Assembly (NCBI RefSeq): GCF_021272185.1
Contig: NZ_JAJSEC010000014.1
Location: 1-58,394 of the forward strand
DNA from: Roseivivax sp. GX 12232
Lineage (GTDB): Bacteria > Pseudomonadota > Alphaproteobacteria > Rhodobacterales > Rhodobacteraceae
DNA: 58,394 nt
Direction: 5' to 3'
Part shown: piece by piece, positions 33,377 to 42,370 of the stretch
Numbering within the stretch: the first letter of the stretch is position 1
Layout: each line of letters opens with the position of its first letter
The notes under the pieces: generated by a model
Told to the model about the DNA's origin: nothing
The model's input: only the letters and a program-made list of their open reading frames with translations
Databases searched by the model: none
Program-made: the position numbers and the translations under genes

Positions 33377-34783
33377 ATGCGCACAGGTGTCATCTTCAAG
33401 GCCGCGGCTCTGGCCGCGACGCTGGTTTCGGGCGCGGTGGCCCAGGCCGACACGCTCGCCGACGCGATGGTCGGCGCCTATAACACCAGCGGCCTGCTCG
33501 AGCAGAACCGCGCGGTGCTGCGCGCCGCCGACGAGGATGTCGCCCAGGCGGTCTCGGCGCTGCGCCCGGTGCTGAACTGGTCCGCCGATGTGACCCGCAG
33601 CTTCAGCGAGAGCCGCACCTCCAGCAGTTTCGGGCAGGTGGTCAACCGCGTGACCGAGGAAGCCTCGATCGGGCTCACCGCCTCGCTCCTGGTCTATGAC
33701 TTCGGCCGCACCCGGCTGGGTGTCGACGCCGCCAAGGAGGCGGTGCTGGCGACCCGCTCGCAGCTGGTCTCGATCGAGCAGCAGGTGCTCCTGCGCGCCG
33801 CCCAGGCCTTCTTCAGCCTCGAGCGCGCCCAGCAGACCCTGCGCCTGCGGCAGAGCAACCTCAACGTCATCAGCCGCGAGCTGCGCGCCGCCCGCGACCG
33901 CTTCGAGGTCGGCGAGGTCACCCGCACCGACGTGGCCCTGGCCGAGGCGCGCCTGGCCGAGGCCCGCAGCCAGCTCGCCGTGGCCGAAGGCGATGTCGCC
34001 ACCGCCAAGCAGGAATACCTGCGCGCCACCGGGCGCCAGCCGGGCGGGGTGAACATGCCCGCCCGGGTGCCCGCGATCCCCTCTTCGCTCGAGACCGCGA
34101 CGAGCATCGCGCTGCGCACCCATCCCGACCTCGCCGCGGCTCAGCACCAGGTGGCGCTGGCCGAGCTGAACATCGCCATCGCCCGCGCTACGCTGAAGCC
34201 CCGGGTCGAGCTGTCGGGCAACTACGGCGTGACCCAGGATCTCGAGGATCACGACAACTACCAGCAGGGCGGCTCGATCTCGCTCGGCGCCTCCGGGCCG
34301 ATCTACCGCGGCGGCGCGCTGACCTCGGCGCTGCGCCAGTCGGTCGCCAACCGCGACCAGAACCGCGCCAACCTGCATGTCGCCTCGGAGCAGGTCCGCC
34401 AGAACGTCGCCAATGCCTATGTGAACCTCCAGGTCGCCCGCTCGGCCATCGAATCGAGCCAGCGCCAGGTCGAGGCCGCCCAGGTCGCCTTCAACGGCGT
34501 CCGCGAGGAGGCCCAGCTGGGCGCGCGCACCACGCTCGACGTGCTGAACGCCGAGCAGGACCTTCTGGACGCGCGCACGCTGCTGATCTCGGCCCGGGTC
34601 GACGAATATGTCGCCGCCTACAACGTGATCTCGGCCATGGGCCGGCTGACCGTGGGCGAGCTGGGCCTGCCGGTCCAGCAGTACGACCCTTCCGCCTATT
34701 ACAACCTGGTCAAGGACGCCCCGGCGCTGTCCTCGCAGGGCGAACAGCTCGACCGTGTCCTGCGTGCGATCGGAAAAGACTAA
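33377..34783 (+). CDS. tolC: TolC family outer membrane channel
   Basis: A protein of 468 residues with a Sec signal peptide (about 1-24, RTGVIFKAAALAATLVSGA) and two repeated OEP halves. These form the outer-membrane barrel and periplasmic helical tunnel of type I secretion and efflux systems. Typical phrases are LLVYDFGRTRLGVDAAK near 97, RFEVGEVTRTDVALAEARL near 176, and GARTTLDVLNAEQDLLDAR near 379. It could serve the secretion of the RTX-type proteins of this window, but that link is inferred. It follows pcm, as in related genomes. Confidence 0.93.
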   Translation: MRTGVIFKAAALAATLVSGAVAQADTLADAMVGAYNTSGLLEQNRAVLRAADEDVAQAVSALRPVLNWSADVTRSFSESRTSSSFGQVVNRVTEEASIGLTASLLVYDFGRTRLGVDAAKEAVLATRSQLVSIEQQVLLRAAQAFFSLERAQQTLRLRQSNLNVISRELRAARDRFEVGEVTRTDVALAEARLAEARSQLAVAEGDVATAKQEYLRATGRQPGGVNMPARVPAIPSSLETATSIALRTHPDLAAAQHQVALAELNIAIARATLKPRVELSGNYGVTQDLEDHDNYQQGGSISLGASGPIYRGGALTSALRQSVANRDQNRANLHVASEQVRQNVANAYVNLQVARSAIESSQRQVEAAQVAFNGVREEAQLGARTTLDVLNAEQDLLDARTLLISARVDEYVAAYNVISAMGRLTVGELGLPVQQYDPSAYYNLVKDAPALSSQGEQLDRVLRAIGKD

Positions 34784-34846
34784 GGTTGTTCCGGTCTGTT
34801 GTGCGGACCCCGGCGCGCGGCTACACTTCCCGCCTGAGGCAGAGCG

Positions 34847-36268
34847 GTGAAGAACATGTCAAAACCAGTCTCGAACGTGGAAATCGAGGATGTGCTGGCG
34901 TCGATTCGCCGGCTGGTGGCCGATGACGGACGCCGGCCCGGCGCGCCGGCTGGGGCGTCTACTGGGGCGGTGAATGCGGTGCAGGAGCCGGCACTGGAGG
35001 CCGCGCCCGAGCGCGCGACCCTGCCTGCCGGGGGCGAGGCCCCCGCACGGCCCGACCGGCTGATCCTGACCCCCGCACAGCGCGTGCCCGAAGCCGCCGA
35101 AAGCGCCGCCTCGCCCGAGGCTGCGGAAGAGGCCGGGCCGATCCTGCTCACCGATCCCGCGCCGGAACTGGCCGAGGCACCCGAGGTGGACCTCTCCGCG
35201 GATCTGGAAGATGCGGTGGAGGAGGAGGAGGCGCTTGAGGCCGAGGTTGCGCCCGAGGCCGACGCCGAGGAGCTTTCCGAGGTCGCACCCGTGGAGCAGC
35301 CTTCCGAGAACTTCGAGGCCGAGACCAAAGCGGCACGTGAGGCGGGCAGGGCCCAAGCGGAGCCCGACGCGCCGCAGGCCTCCGAGACCGCCGAGGACGC
35401 CACCGCGCCCCGCGAGGAGAGCCCCGCCGATCTCGACGCCGATGCGCTGACCCGCGTGGTGCAGGACGAGCTGGCCGCGCTTCTGGCCGCCCATTCCTCC
35501 TCCGCAGCCGAGCCGCAGGAGGCACGCGAGGCGGACACCGAGGCCGCCGAACCCGCCGCCACCTTCCGCCCCGACCCCGCGCTGGGAGCCGCCCGCACCG
35601 GCGCCGCGGCGCGCAGCGCGGCCGAGATGCTGCGCGCGCTTTCGCCCGCCGAGGACCCGGCGACCGAATCCGAGGCCGACCCCAGCCCTTCGACCATGCC
35701 CGGCCAGCGCCGCGCGGCGCCCGAGGTCTCCGAGACCCCCGCCGCGGGCCGCCCGACCGAGGCGCCCAGTGCCGCCGAGGCCGAGGAGATGGCGCGTTTC
35801 GACCGCCCCCGCCCGACGGGTCTCAGCCTCGAGGAGAAGATCGCCGAGCTCGAGACCATGATCGGCGGCAAGGCCCAGGGTTGGGGGGAGGGTGCATCCA
35901 CTGAGACTGCGCCCGAGACCGCGCCCGAAGAGGCCGCGCCCGCCGCCAGCGTGGGCCCGGAGGCCGCCGTGCAAGGCGTGCCCGCCGAGCCGCTCGAATG
36001 GGAGGATTCGCCCTACGGCAGCGCGCTCTTCCAGTCGCGCCGCGCGGGCAAGCTCGCCCGCATGGCCGAGGACCTGGGCAGCGACCTGCCCGAGGAGCCC
36101 GCGCCCCAGGCGCTGCCCGCCATGGACGAGGCGGCGCTGCGCGAGCTGGTGGCCGAGGTGATCCGCAAGGAGCTGCAGGGTGTCCTCGGCGAGCGCATCA
36201 CCCGCAACGTCCGCAAGCTCGTGCGCCGCGAGATCCAGCGCACGCTGGCGAGCCAGGACTTCGAGTAA
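34847..36268 (+). CDS. PopZ-like disordered protein, unassigned
   Basis: An acidic protein of 473 residues. A short conserved N-terminus (VEIEDVLASIRRLVADD at 11-27) is followed by about 380 residues rich in Glu, Ala and Pro with no predicted fold. The C-terminal helical segment (about 425-473) is rich in Leu, Arg and Glu and contains ALRELVAEVIRKEL and NVRKLVRREIQRTL. This three-part plan and both end motifs resemble PopZ (DUF2497), the polar scaffold of Caulobacter, which has an EEILASIRR-type N-terminus and a helical assembly C-terminus. The overall sequence is too diverged to name it. The ATG at 34847 and another three codons in are both possible. It may organise a cell pole. Confidence 0.6.
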   Translation: MKNMSKPVSNVEIEDVLASIRRLVADDGRRPGAPAGASTGAVNAVQEPALEAAPERATLPAGGEAPARPDRLILTPAQRVPEAAESAASPEAAEEAGPILLTDPAPELAEAPEVDLSADLEDAVEEEEALEAEVAPEADAEELSEVAPVEQPSENFEAETKAAREAGRAQAEPDAPQASETAEDATAPREESPADLDADALTRVVQDELAALLAAHSSSAAEPQEAREADTEAAEPAATFRPDPALGAARTGAAARSAAEMLRALSPAEDPATESEADPSPSTMPGQRRAAPEVSETPAAGRPTEAPSAAEAEEMARFDRPRPTGLSLEEKIAELETMIGGKAQGWGEGASTETAPETAPEEAAPAASVGPEAAVQGVPAEPLEWEDSPYGSALFQSRRAGKLARMAEDLGSDLPEEPAPQALPAMDEAALRELVAEVIRKELQGVLGERITRNVRKLVRREIQRTLASQDFE

Positions 36269-36452
36269 GGCCCGAGGGGCCGCTCAGGCGGGCCGCAGAC
36301 GGGCAGGGGCTTCCTTGGGGGCTCCGTGGTCAGTGCAGGGCAGGGAAAGCCTGTGTGCGCCTGTGAGAGCCTCTGACCGGCCCCTTAGGAGAGGGGCGCT
36401 CTCCTCCGCGACCCGACGCGCCTCAAAACGCCACCCCGCGCCAGCCACCAAC

Positions 36453-36480
36453 AAAAAAGGCGCGCCCCGCAGGACGCGCC
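36453..36480 (-). terminator. Terminator of DUF6280-like gene
   Basis: On the minus strand the sequence reads GGCGCGTC, a six-base loop, GGCGCGCC, then six T. The stem is eight pairs with one G-U. It lies 27 bases after the stop of the gene at 36507-36827. Confidence 0.88.
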
Positions 36481-36506
36481 AAATCTGAACTCTTGACTGG
36501 ATGCGC

Positions 36507-36827
36507 TCAGGCGGCTTCCGCCTGAAGCGCGGCGTTGCGCCGTTCGCTTTCCTCGCGCGACAGCGCCACCGAGGTGCGCACGCCTTTGCCGACGAATTCC
36601 ATCAGACCTTCGACAACACGCTCGTTGGGGTCGATCCCGGCGCAGCTCAGCACCTCACGACCATCCCGCGAGCGCGCCCAGCGGGCGATCTGCTCGGGAC
36701 CGTTGCCGTATTTCTTGTCATCGGCGATGGCATCGTCGAGCGCAGCAAGCACAACGGCAGCGAAGAGCTTGCGGGCACGGTTGCCCTGCTCGGAATTGAA
36801 GGCCGTTGCGTCAACGAAATCTCGCAT
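36507..36827 (-). CDS. Small conserved protein, possibly DUF6280
   Basis: A cytoplasmic protein of 106 residues, mostly helical, with MRDFVDATAFNSEQGNRARK at the start and a charged tail. I recall this as a short family confined largely to Rhodobacterales (DUF6280-like), without known function; the name is tentative. The start is supported by AAGGAC just upstream, and a clear terminator follows. It is divergent from efp across about 210 bases. Confidence 0.7.
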   Translation of the reverse strand: MRDFVDATAFNSEQGNRARKLFAAVVLAALDDAIADDKKYGNGPEQIARWARSRDGREVLSCAGIDPNERVVEGLMEFVGKGVRTSVALSREESERRNAALQAEAA

Positions 36828-37041
36828 GGGTCGTCCTTTAAATTATTGCTCTTGTGTTTCGGGCGTAGGGGGCCTTATGGCGTATTTGGTTCGATTCGGA
36901 TACAGCATAAACGCATAGCTCGCTTGCATCCGGTGCATATCTCTGGCGCGCCCGTCACAGGATCTGGTGAGGTTGCAGGCGTGCTGATGGCCAGATATAG
37001 GGTCGGCCAAGCACCGATCAACCTTTTGCCACGGTTTTGCC

Positions 37042-37605
37042 ATGCCCAAGATCAACGGAAACGAAATCCGCCCCGGGAACGTCCTGGAGCACGCCGGAGG
37101 CCTCTGGGCCGCGGTCAAGGTCGACCACGTGAAGCCCGGCAAGGGCGGGGCCTTCGCCCAGGTCGAGCTGCGCAATCTGCGCAACGGCTCGAAGCTGAAC
37201 GAACGCTTCCGCTCGGCCGACAAGGTCGAACGCGTGCGGCTCGAACAGCGCGACATGCAGTTCCTCTTCGAGGCCGACGGCCAGCTGACCTTCATGGATG
37301 CCGAGACCTTCGACCAGGTGACGCTCGACGCCGAGATCCTCGGCGAGCGCCGGCCCTTCCTGCAGGACGGCATGACCATCGTGGTGGAATTCTACGAAAG
37401 CGAGGCGCTGAACGCGACGCTGCCCCAGAAGGTCACCTGCACGGTCGTCGAGACCGAGCCGGTGGTGAAGGGCCAGACCGCGGCGAACTCCTTCAAGCCT
37501 GCCGTCCTCGACAACGGCGTGAAGGTCCAGGTGCCGCCCTTCGTCGGCCAGGACGAGGCCATCGTGGTGAACACCGAGACGATGGAATACGCCGAGCGGG
37601 CGTGA
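37042..37605 (+). CDS. efp: Translation elongation factor P
   Basis: EF-P, 187 residues, binds the ribosome between P and E sites and relieves stalling at consecutive prolines. Three beta domains are evident: KOW-like 1-65, OB 66-125 and C-terminal OB to 187. The tip loop [10 protein letters not shown] places Lys34 where E. coli EF-P is lysylated. The C-terminal signature [20 protein letters not shown] is intact. Length is standard. A strong terminator follows at 37687. Confidence 0.96.
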   Translation: MPKINGNEIRPGNVLEHAGGLWAAVKVDHVKPGKGGAFAQVELRNLRNGSKLNERFRSADKVERVRLEQRDMQFLFEADGQLTFMDAETFDQVTLDAEILGERRPFLQDGMTIVVEFYESEALNATLPQKVTCTVVETEPVVKGQTAANSFKPAVLDNGVKVQVPPFVGQDEAIVVNTETMEYAERA

Positions 37606-37686
37606 GGTTATCCGGGCGCGTCGGGGGGACCCGGGGCGCCTGATCCGATAGACCGCGCGGGGTGGGACCCCGCACGGGCATCTTTG

Positions 37687-37720
37687 GCAAAACCCCCGCC
37701 CGATTGGGCGGGGGTTTTGC
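37687..37720. terminator. Strong bidirectional terminator
   Basis: A 15-base perfect inverted repeat, GCAAAACCCCCGCCC and its complement, around a GATT loop. A-rich and T-rich inner flanks allow use from both sides. It lies 82 bases after efp. Confidence 0.9.
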
Positions 37721-38083
37721 GTGTCAGGGGGCGCTGCCCCCTCTGCGGGCCTTGTCGGCCCGCAATCACCCCCGAGGTATTTTTGCCAAGCTGAAGCCTG
37801 TGGGGGTGGTGCATGTTGGGGTGCTGCGCGCCGGGGGCGGGGCGTGTTTGGAGTTGTTGTGTGGGGCGCCTGTGGTGAGGGCTGTGCGCCGTGTGGGCCG
37901 GGGGCGCGGTTTTTGGGGGATTGCTGGCGCGCGGGTGAGCGGGGCCGAGTGTGTGTCGGTTGGTGCGCTCATTGTGAGGGCGCGCTGTGCGGGGATCGTG
38001 TCGGGCGGTGCCGCCATGGCTGAAGGCGGGCGCCTCAGGGCCCGCTCTGCGGTGCGAGCGGCCCGCGCGCCCCTCCGTGGCGC
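37721..38083. other. Intergenic region, motif and GT-rich tract
   Basis: No gene seen. At 37768-37796 is the word CACCCCCGAGGTATTTTTGCC continuing as AAGCTGAAG; from memory, near copies recur between genes in Rhodobacterales. From about 37800 to 38010 the plus strand is almost entirely G and T, a strong strand asymmetry without codon structure. Confidence 0.5.
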
Positions 38084-38884
38084 TCAGGCGCCGGCTTCGG
38101 TGAGCAGGCGGTCGACCAAAGGCGCATAGCTCTCGCCGAAGAGGCGCAGGTGCACCAGCGCGGGCCAGAGCTTGTAGATCGGGTCGCGCTCGGAATAGCC
38201 GGGCTCGAGCTTGCCGTAGCCGCGCCAGAAGGCGGGGTCGGGCTCGCCGAAGAGCGAGAGCATCGCCAGGTCGACCTCGGAGTGGCCGTAATAGGCGGCG
38301 GGGTCGATCATCACCGCGCGCTCGGCGGTGAAAATGAGGTTCCCGGTCCAGAGATCGCCGTGCAGCAGCGCGGGCTTCGGCGCGCGCGGCAGGTGCTCGC
38401 CCAGGCCCGCGCAGAGCGCCTCGATCCGGCTGCCGAGCCCGGCGGGCAGATAGGGCAGGAAGGGCAGGAGCCGGCGCTCGGCCCAGAACTCGGGCCAGGT
38501 CGGCAGGGTCTCGTTGGGGATGCGCAGGCTGCCGAAGGCGTAGTCCTCGCCCCAGCCGTAGCCCTGGCCGTCCCAGGAGTGCATCCGCGCCAGCGCCTGG
38601 CCGAAGTCCGACCAGCGGCGCGGGCCCGGGGCGGCCTCCTCGAGGTATTCCAGGCAGATCAGCCCGTGTTCGGCGTGCAGCACCTCGGGCACCGGCGCGT
38701 AGAGCATCGCCATGGTCGAGAGCATCCGCGCCTCGGCATCGACCAGCGGGCCGCGCTTGGCGACCAGCCGCTGGCCGTCGTCGAGGGTGACCAGCGCCAC
38801 CTCGGAGAGATCGCCGCCGTGCAGCGGCTCGTGGCGCACCACATGGCTGCCGTAGGTGTCGAGGAGCGCCTGGGGAAGGCTCAT
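38084..38884 (-). CDS. Fructosamine kinase family protein
   Basis: A protein of 266 residues with the aminoglycoside-phosphotransferase-like kinase fold. It has VAKRGPLVDAEARML for ATP binding near 41-55, the catalytic HGDLWTGNL near 180, and the metal-binding IDPAAYYGHSEVDLAML near 198. Fructosamine kinases phosphorylate sugars bound to lysine or ribulosamine and so help undo protein glycation. The start overlaps the ygfZ stop by ATGA, giving a two-gene unit. The link to folate-dependent Fe-S repair is unclear. Confidence 0.9.
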   Translation of the reverse strand: MSLPQALLDTYGSHVVRHEPLHGGDLSEVALVTLDDGQRLVAKRGPLVDAEARMLSTMAMLYAPVPEVLHAEHGLICLEYLEEAAPGPRRWSDFGQALARMHSWDGQGYGWGEDYAFGSLRIPNETLPTWPEFWAERRLLPFLPYLPAGLGSRIEALCAGLGEHLPRAPKPALLHGDLWTGNLIFTAERAVMIDPAAYYGHSEVDLAMLSLFGEPDPAFWRGYGKLEPGYSERDPIYKLWPALVHLRLFGESYAPLVDRLLTEAGA

Positions 38885-39624
38885 GCCTGCACCTTGACCC
38901 GGGCCGCGCCGGCCTCCATCTCGCCGCCCGCGCGGGCAAAGCGCAGGAAGGCCAGCCCGGCGCCGCCGGCCTGGGTGAAGAGCGTGCCCGCGGGCTTGCC
39001 GTCGCGGGTGATCTCGGTGCCGGGCTCGGCGCTGCCCGCGACCTCCACGAGCGCGAGGCCCTTCTTAAGCTCGGTCTTGTGCTTCATCCGGGCGGTGACC
39101 TCCTGGCCGACGAAGCAGCCCTTGCGGAAGTCGACGCCGTTCAGCCGCTCGAAGCCCATCTCGAGGATGTAGCTGTCAGGCGTCAGCTCGACGCCCGAGG
39201 CGGGCACGCGGGCCTGGACGCGCAGCGCGTCCCAGTCGACGCCCTCTTCGGAGGGGCGGCCGTCGTAGGCGCGCCAGCCCATGCGCGGGTCGCGCGGGTC
39301 GGCGAAGGCGCCCTCGGGCGCGGGGCCGGTGCCGCGGGCGACCGCGATCTCGGTGCGCTCGATGGTGACCTTGGCGCGCAGATTGTAGAGCGCCAGCGCC
39401 TTCTCGAGGTCGTCGGCCAGGGGCGCGGCCACGTCGAGCAGGATGCCCGCCTCGCCGTCGGAGACCAGCATGAAATCGGCGCGATACTTGCCCTGCGGCG
39501 TCAGAAGCGCCGCATAGACCGGCCCTTCGTGCAGGCGGTCGAGGTCGTTGGTCACCAGGTTCTGAAGGAAGTGATGGGCCTCCGCGCCGGAGATGCGGAA
39601 GACCCTGCGGTCCGTCTCGCTCAT
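38881..39624 (-). CDS. ygfZ: Folate-binding Fe-S protein YgfZ
   Basis: YgfZ/GcvT-like protein, 247 residues, needed for assembly or repair of certain iron-sulfur enzymes with the help of tetrahydrofolate. The family signature KGCFVGQEVTARM with its conserved Cys is near 167-179. The N-terminal GAEAHHFLQNLVTNDL matches GcvT-type folds. The start at 39624 begins directly at this domain; the upstream in-frame ATG at 39753 would run into the next gene's 3' end. It is coupled to the fructosamine kinase gene by a 4-base overlap. Confidence 0.92.
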   Translation of the reverse strand: MSETDRRVFRISGAEAHHFLQNLVTNDLDRLHEGPVYAALLTPQGKYRADFMLVSDGEAGILLDVAAPLADDLEKALALYNLRAKVTIERTEIAVARGTGPAPEGAFADPRDPRMGWRAYDGRPSEEGVDWDALRVQARVPASGVELTPDSYILEMGFERLNGVDFRKGCFVGQEVTARMKHKTELKKGLALVEVAGSAEPGTEITRDGKPAGTLFTQAGGAGLAFLRFARAGGEMEAGAARVKVQA

Positions 39625-39682
39625 GTCTGCCTCGTGTTGTCGGGGGAACTGTAGCCTTTGTGGCGGCGGGCTCGCAACCGGG

Positions 39683-41482
39683 CTAGCGGGAGCTGTCGAC
39701 CTGCAGGCGGTGCAGATCGGCGTAAAGCCCGCCCTCTGCGAGCAGGCTTTCATGGGTGCCCTCCTGCGCGACCCGGCCTTCCTGCAGGACCACGATGCGG
39801 TCGGCGTCGCGGATGGTCGAGAGCCGATGCGCGATGACCAGGCTGGTGCGGCCGCGGGCGAGCCGGTCGAGCGCCTCCTGCACCTCGGCCTCGACGCGGG
39901 CGTCGAGCGCGGAGGTTGCCTCGTCCAGAAGCAGCACGGGCGTGTCGCGCAGGATCGCGCGGGCGATGGCCACGCGCTGGCGCTGCCCGCCCGAGAGCTT
40001 GGAGCCGCGCGGGCCGACCGGCGCGTCGAGCCCGCCCTCGATGTCGGGCAGGAAGCTTGTCACATGGGCGGCGTCGAGCGCGGCCTGCAGGCGCTCCTCG
40101 GAGATGTCCTCGCGGCCGAGCAGGATGTTGTCGCGGAGCGATTCGTCGAAGAGCAGCGCATCCTGCGAGACCACCGAGTAGAGCGCGCGCAGGTCGCCGA
40201 GCTTCATCTCGTGGGTCGGCACGCCGTCGAGCGTGACCGCGCCGTTTTTGGGGTCGATGAGCCGCGTGAGGAGGTTGAAGACCGTCGATTTGCCCGCCCC
40301 GGACGGGCCGACCAGCGCGGTGACCTTGCCGGCCTCGGCGGTGAAACTGGCGCCGCGCAGGACGGCGGTGTCGCCGTAGCCCGCGGTGACCGCCTCGAGC
40401 CGGACCTCGGGCATGGAGGCGGGCGCGGGCTTCGGCCGGGCGGGGTCGCGCACCTCGGGCTCGAGGTCGAAGAGCTCGCGCAGCCGCTCCAGCCCCGCCA
40501 GCGCGGGCTGCAGCGTGCCCGAAAGCGCGCCGAGCCGGCGCAGCGGCTCGAAGGCCAGGCCTATGGCGGTGAAGAAGGCGACGAAATCGCCGACCGTCTT
40601 GTCGCCCGACATGATCTCGGAGCCGCCGAAATAGAGGACCGCGGCGAAACCCATGCCGGACATGATGTCGATGAGGCCGGGCACCGCCGCCGAGGCCGCG
40701 GAGCTGCGGATCTTCACCCAGAGCAGCCGGTCGGCCAGGGCCCGGAAGCGGCCCGCCTGGTAGTCTTCCAGCGTGTTGAGCTTGATCGGCACGATGCCGG
40801 TGAAGATCTCGTTCAGACGGGTCGAGAGGCCCGCCTGCATGTCGCGCGCCCGCCGCGAGGTGCCGCGCAGGAAACGCTGGATCGCGAAGGCGGGCAGTAT
40901 CAGCACCGGCGCGCCGACGAGCGCCACCAGCGTCCACTGCCAGTCGATCGCGAAGGCCACGCCGAAAAGCGAGATCAGCGCCACCGCGTCGCGGCCCGCG
41001 CCGGTCAGCACCGCCTTCCAGACCGAGTTGATGGTGTTCACGTCGCCGCTCAGCCGCTGCATCAGGTAGCCCGGCCCGTAGGTCTGGTGGAAGCTGCCGT
41101 CGAGCCGCATGACGTGGCGCAGAAGGTCCTCGCGCAGCTCGTTCACGCTGATCTGCGAGACCCGGCCGAGGATCGTCTTCTGGGCGATGCCGGCGATGGC
41201 GCGGATGGTGAAGATGCCGAAGAAGATCAGCCCCACGAGGCCGATCATATTGGCCTCGCCGCCGACGAAGACCCGGTCGAACATCGGCTTCATCATGTAG
41301 GAGAGCGCGCCGAACATGGCGCCCTCGATCGACATGAAGAAGAAGGCCGCGATGAACCAGGCCCAGTGCTTGGCCAGGTAGTCGCGGCCGATCCAGCGCA
41401 CCAGTGCCAGGCGTTCGCCGAAGGTGTTGTCCTCCGGGGTGATGTCGTCCTCGGTCGAGCGGAGCGGGCCCTTGGTCTGCAT
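39683..41482 (-). CDS. MsbA-like ABC exporter
   Basis: A protein of 599 residues with one six-helix transmembrane domain (about 40-340) followed by one nucleotide-binding domain, so it works as a homodimer. Walker A is GPSGAGKST near 400, the signature is LSGGQRQRVAIA near 502, and Walker B is VLLLDEATSALD near 522. The half-transporter plan and family phrases fit the MsbA lipid flippase group, but several copies usually occur per genome, so the substrate is open. Its start overlaps the phosphatase stop by one base (TGATG). The open frame extends far upstream and is not coding there. Confidence 0.9.
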   Translation of the reverse strand: MQTKGPLRSTEDDITPEDNTFGERLALVRWIGRDYLAKHWAWFIAAFFFMSIEGAMFGALSYMMKPMFDRVFVGGEANMIGLVGLIFFGIFTIRAIAGIAQKTILGRVSQISVNELREDLLRHVMRLDGSFHQTYGPGYLMQRLSGDVNTINSVWKAVLTGAGRDAVALISLFGVAFAIDWQWTLVALVGAPVLILPAFAIQRFLRGTSRRARDMQAGLSTRLNEIFTGIVPIKLNTLEDYQAGRFRALADRLLWVKIRSSAASAAVPGLIDIMSGMGFAAVLYFGGSEIMSGDKTVGDFVAFFTAIGLAFEPLRRLGALSGTLQPALAGLERLRELFDLEPEVRDPARPKPAPASMPEVRLEAVTAGYGDTAVLRGASFTAEAGKVTALVGPSGAGKSTVFNLLTRLIDPKNGAVTLDGVPTHEMKLGDLRALYSVVSQDALLFDESLRDNILLGREDISEERLQAALDAAHVTSFLPDIEGGLDAPVGPRGSKLSGGQRQRVAIARAILRDTPVLLLDEATSALDARVEAEVQEALDRLARGRTSLVIAHRLSTIRDADRIVVLQEGRVAQEGTHESLLAEGGLYADLHRLQVDSSR

Positions 41483-42207
41483 CAACTTCCCTTCGCCGCC
41501 GTGGCCTCCGCGGGCGGGCGGCCCGCGTCGAACTCGGCCTGCATGGTTTTCGCGTGGTATTCCGTGGCGATCCAGTCCTCGAAGCCGATCACGCCCTTGG
41601 CCTGGCGGGCCTCGAAGACGTCGAGGATGTAGTCCTGGATGCCGGTCTTGGTGGACTTCAGGTGCACGTAGCGCAGGCCCAGCTGCTTGCGGGCCTCGGC
41701 GATCGAGGCGCCCTCGAAGACCAGCAGGTAGACCGCGCTCATGATCCCGGTGCGGTCGGCGCCGGACTTGCAGTGGAAGACCACCGGCTTCTCGGCCTCG
41801 CGCAGCGCGGCGATGGCGGTCAGGAAGCGTTCGCGGCTCGAGGCCTGGCGGGCCCAGAGCTTGGCGTCGATCAGCTTCAGGCCAAGCTCGTCGCAGATTT
41901 CCTTCTCGAAGAGGTAGAAGGAATATTTGTCCGGGCCGCGCAGGTTCACCACCGTCTTGATGCCGCGTTGGCGGAAGCGGCGGAAGCGGCGGTGGGTGGG
42001 ATGGTTCGAGCGGAAGACCCCCGGCGCGATCTCGTAGAAATTGGTCCAGAAGCCGCGCAGGATCGCGTGATCGAAGAGCGAGAAATGCACATGCGCCAGC
42101 GCGCGCTGCATCGGGGTCGAGATATCCCGCCCGAAGGAGCGCATGAGGCGGCGTTCGGCCTCGCCGATCCGGGTCCAGAGGGTCTTGATCATGACGTCCG
42201 ACTTCAT
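41482..42207 (-). CDS. Tyrosine/dual-specificity phosphatase
   Basis: A cytoplasmic protein of 241 residues with the cysteine phosphatase loop HCKSGADRTG (CX5R type, near 143-152). GVFRSNHPTHRRF and VVNLRGPDKYSFY, typical of bacterial tyrosine phosphatase-like proteins, come upstream. The general acid Asp is probably in LKLIDAKLWAR near 110. It is coupled to the ABC exporter gene by the one-base overlap TGATG. Such phosphatases beside lipid or polysaccharide exporters may act on a lipid phosphate or regulatory protein; this is inference. Confidence 0.88.
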   Translation of the reverse strand: MKSDVMIKTLWTRIGEAERRLMRSFGRDISTPMQRALAHVHFSLFDHAILRGFWTNFYEIAPGVFRSNHPTHRRFRRFRQRGIKTVVNLRGPDKYSFYLFEKEICDELGLKLIDAKLWARQASSRERFLTAIAALREAEKPVVFHCKSGADRTGIMSAVYLLVFEGASIAEARKQLGLRYVHLKSTKTGIQDYILDVFEARQAKGVIGFEDWIATEYHAKTMQAEFDAGRPPAEATAAKGS

Positions 42208-42370
42208 CCTGCGTGCGGGGGTCTACCGGCTTACGCCCCGGGGGGAAAGCCTTTCCCCGGGCCTTGGGCGATTTGCCCCGCTCGGGCGTTGACGCGGCAG
42301 ACCCGGTAGCTAGTCTCCGCCCGACCCCTCTGCAAGTGGCAGGCGGGAGAGGAAAGGAACCCCCCCCCGG

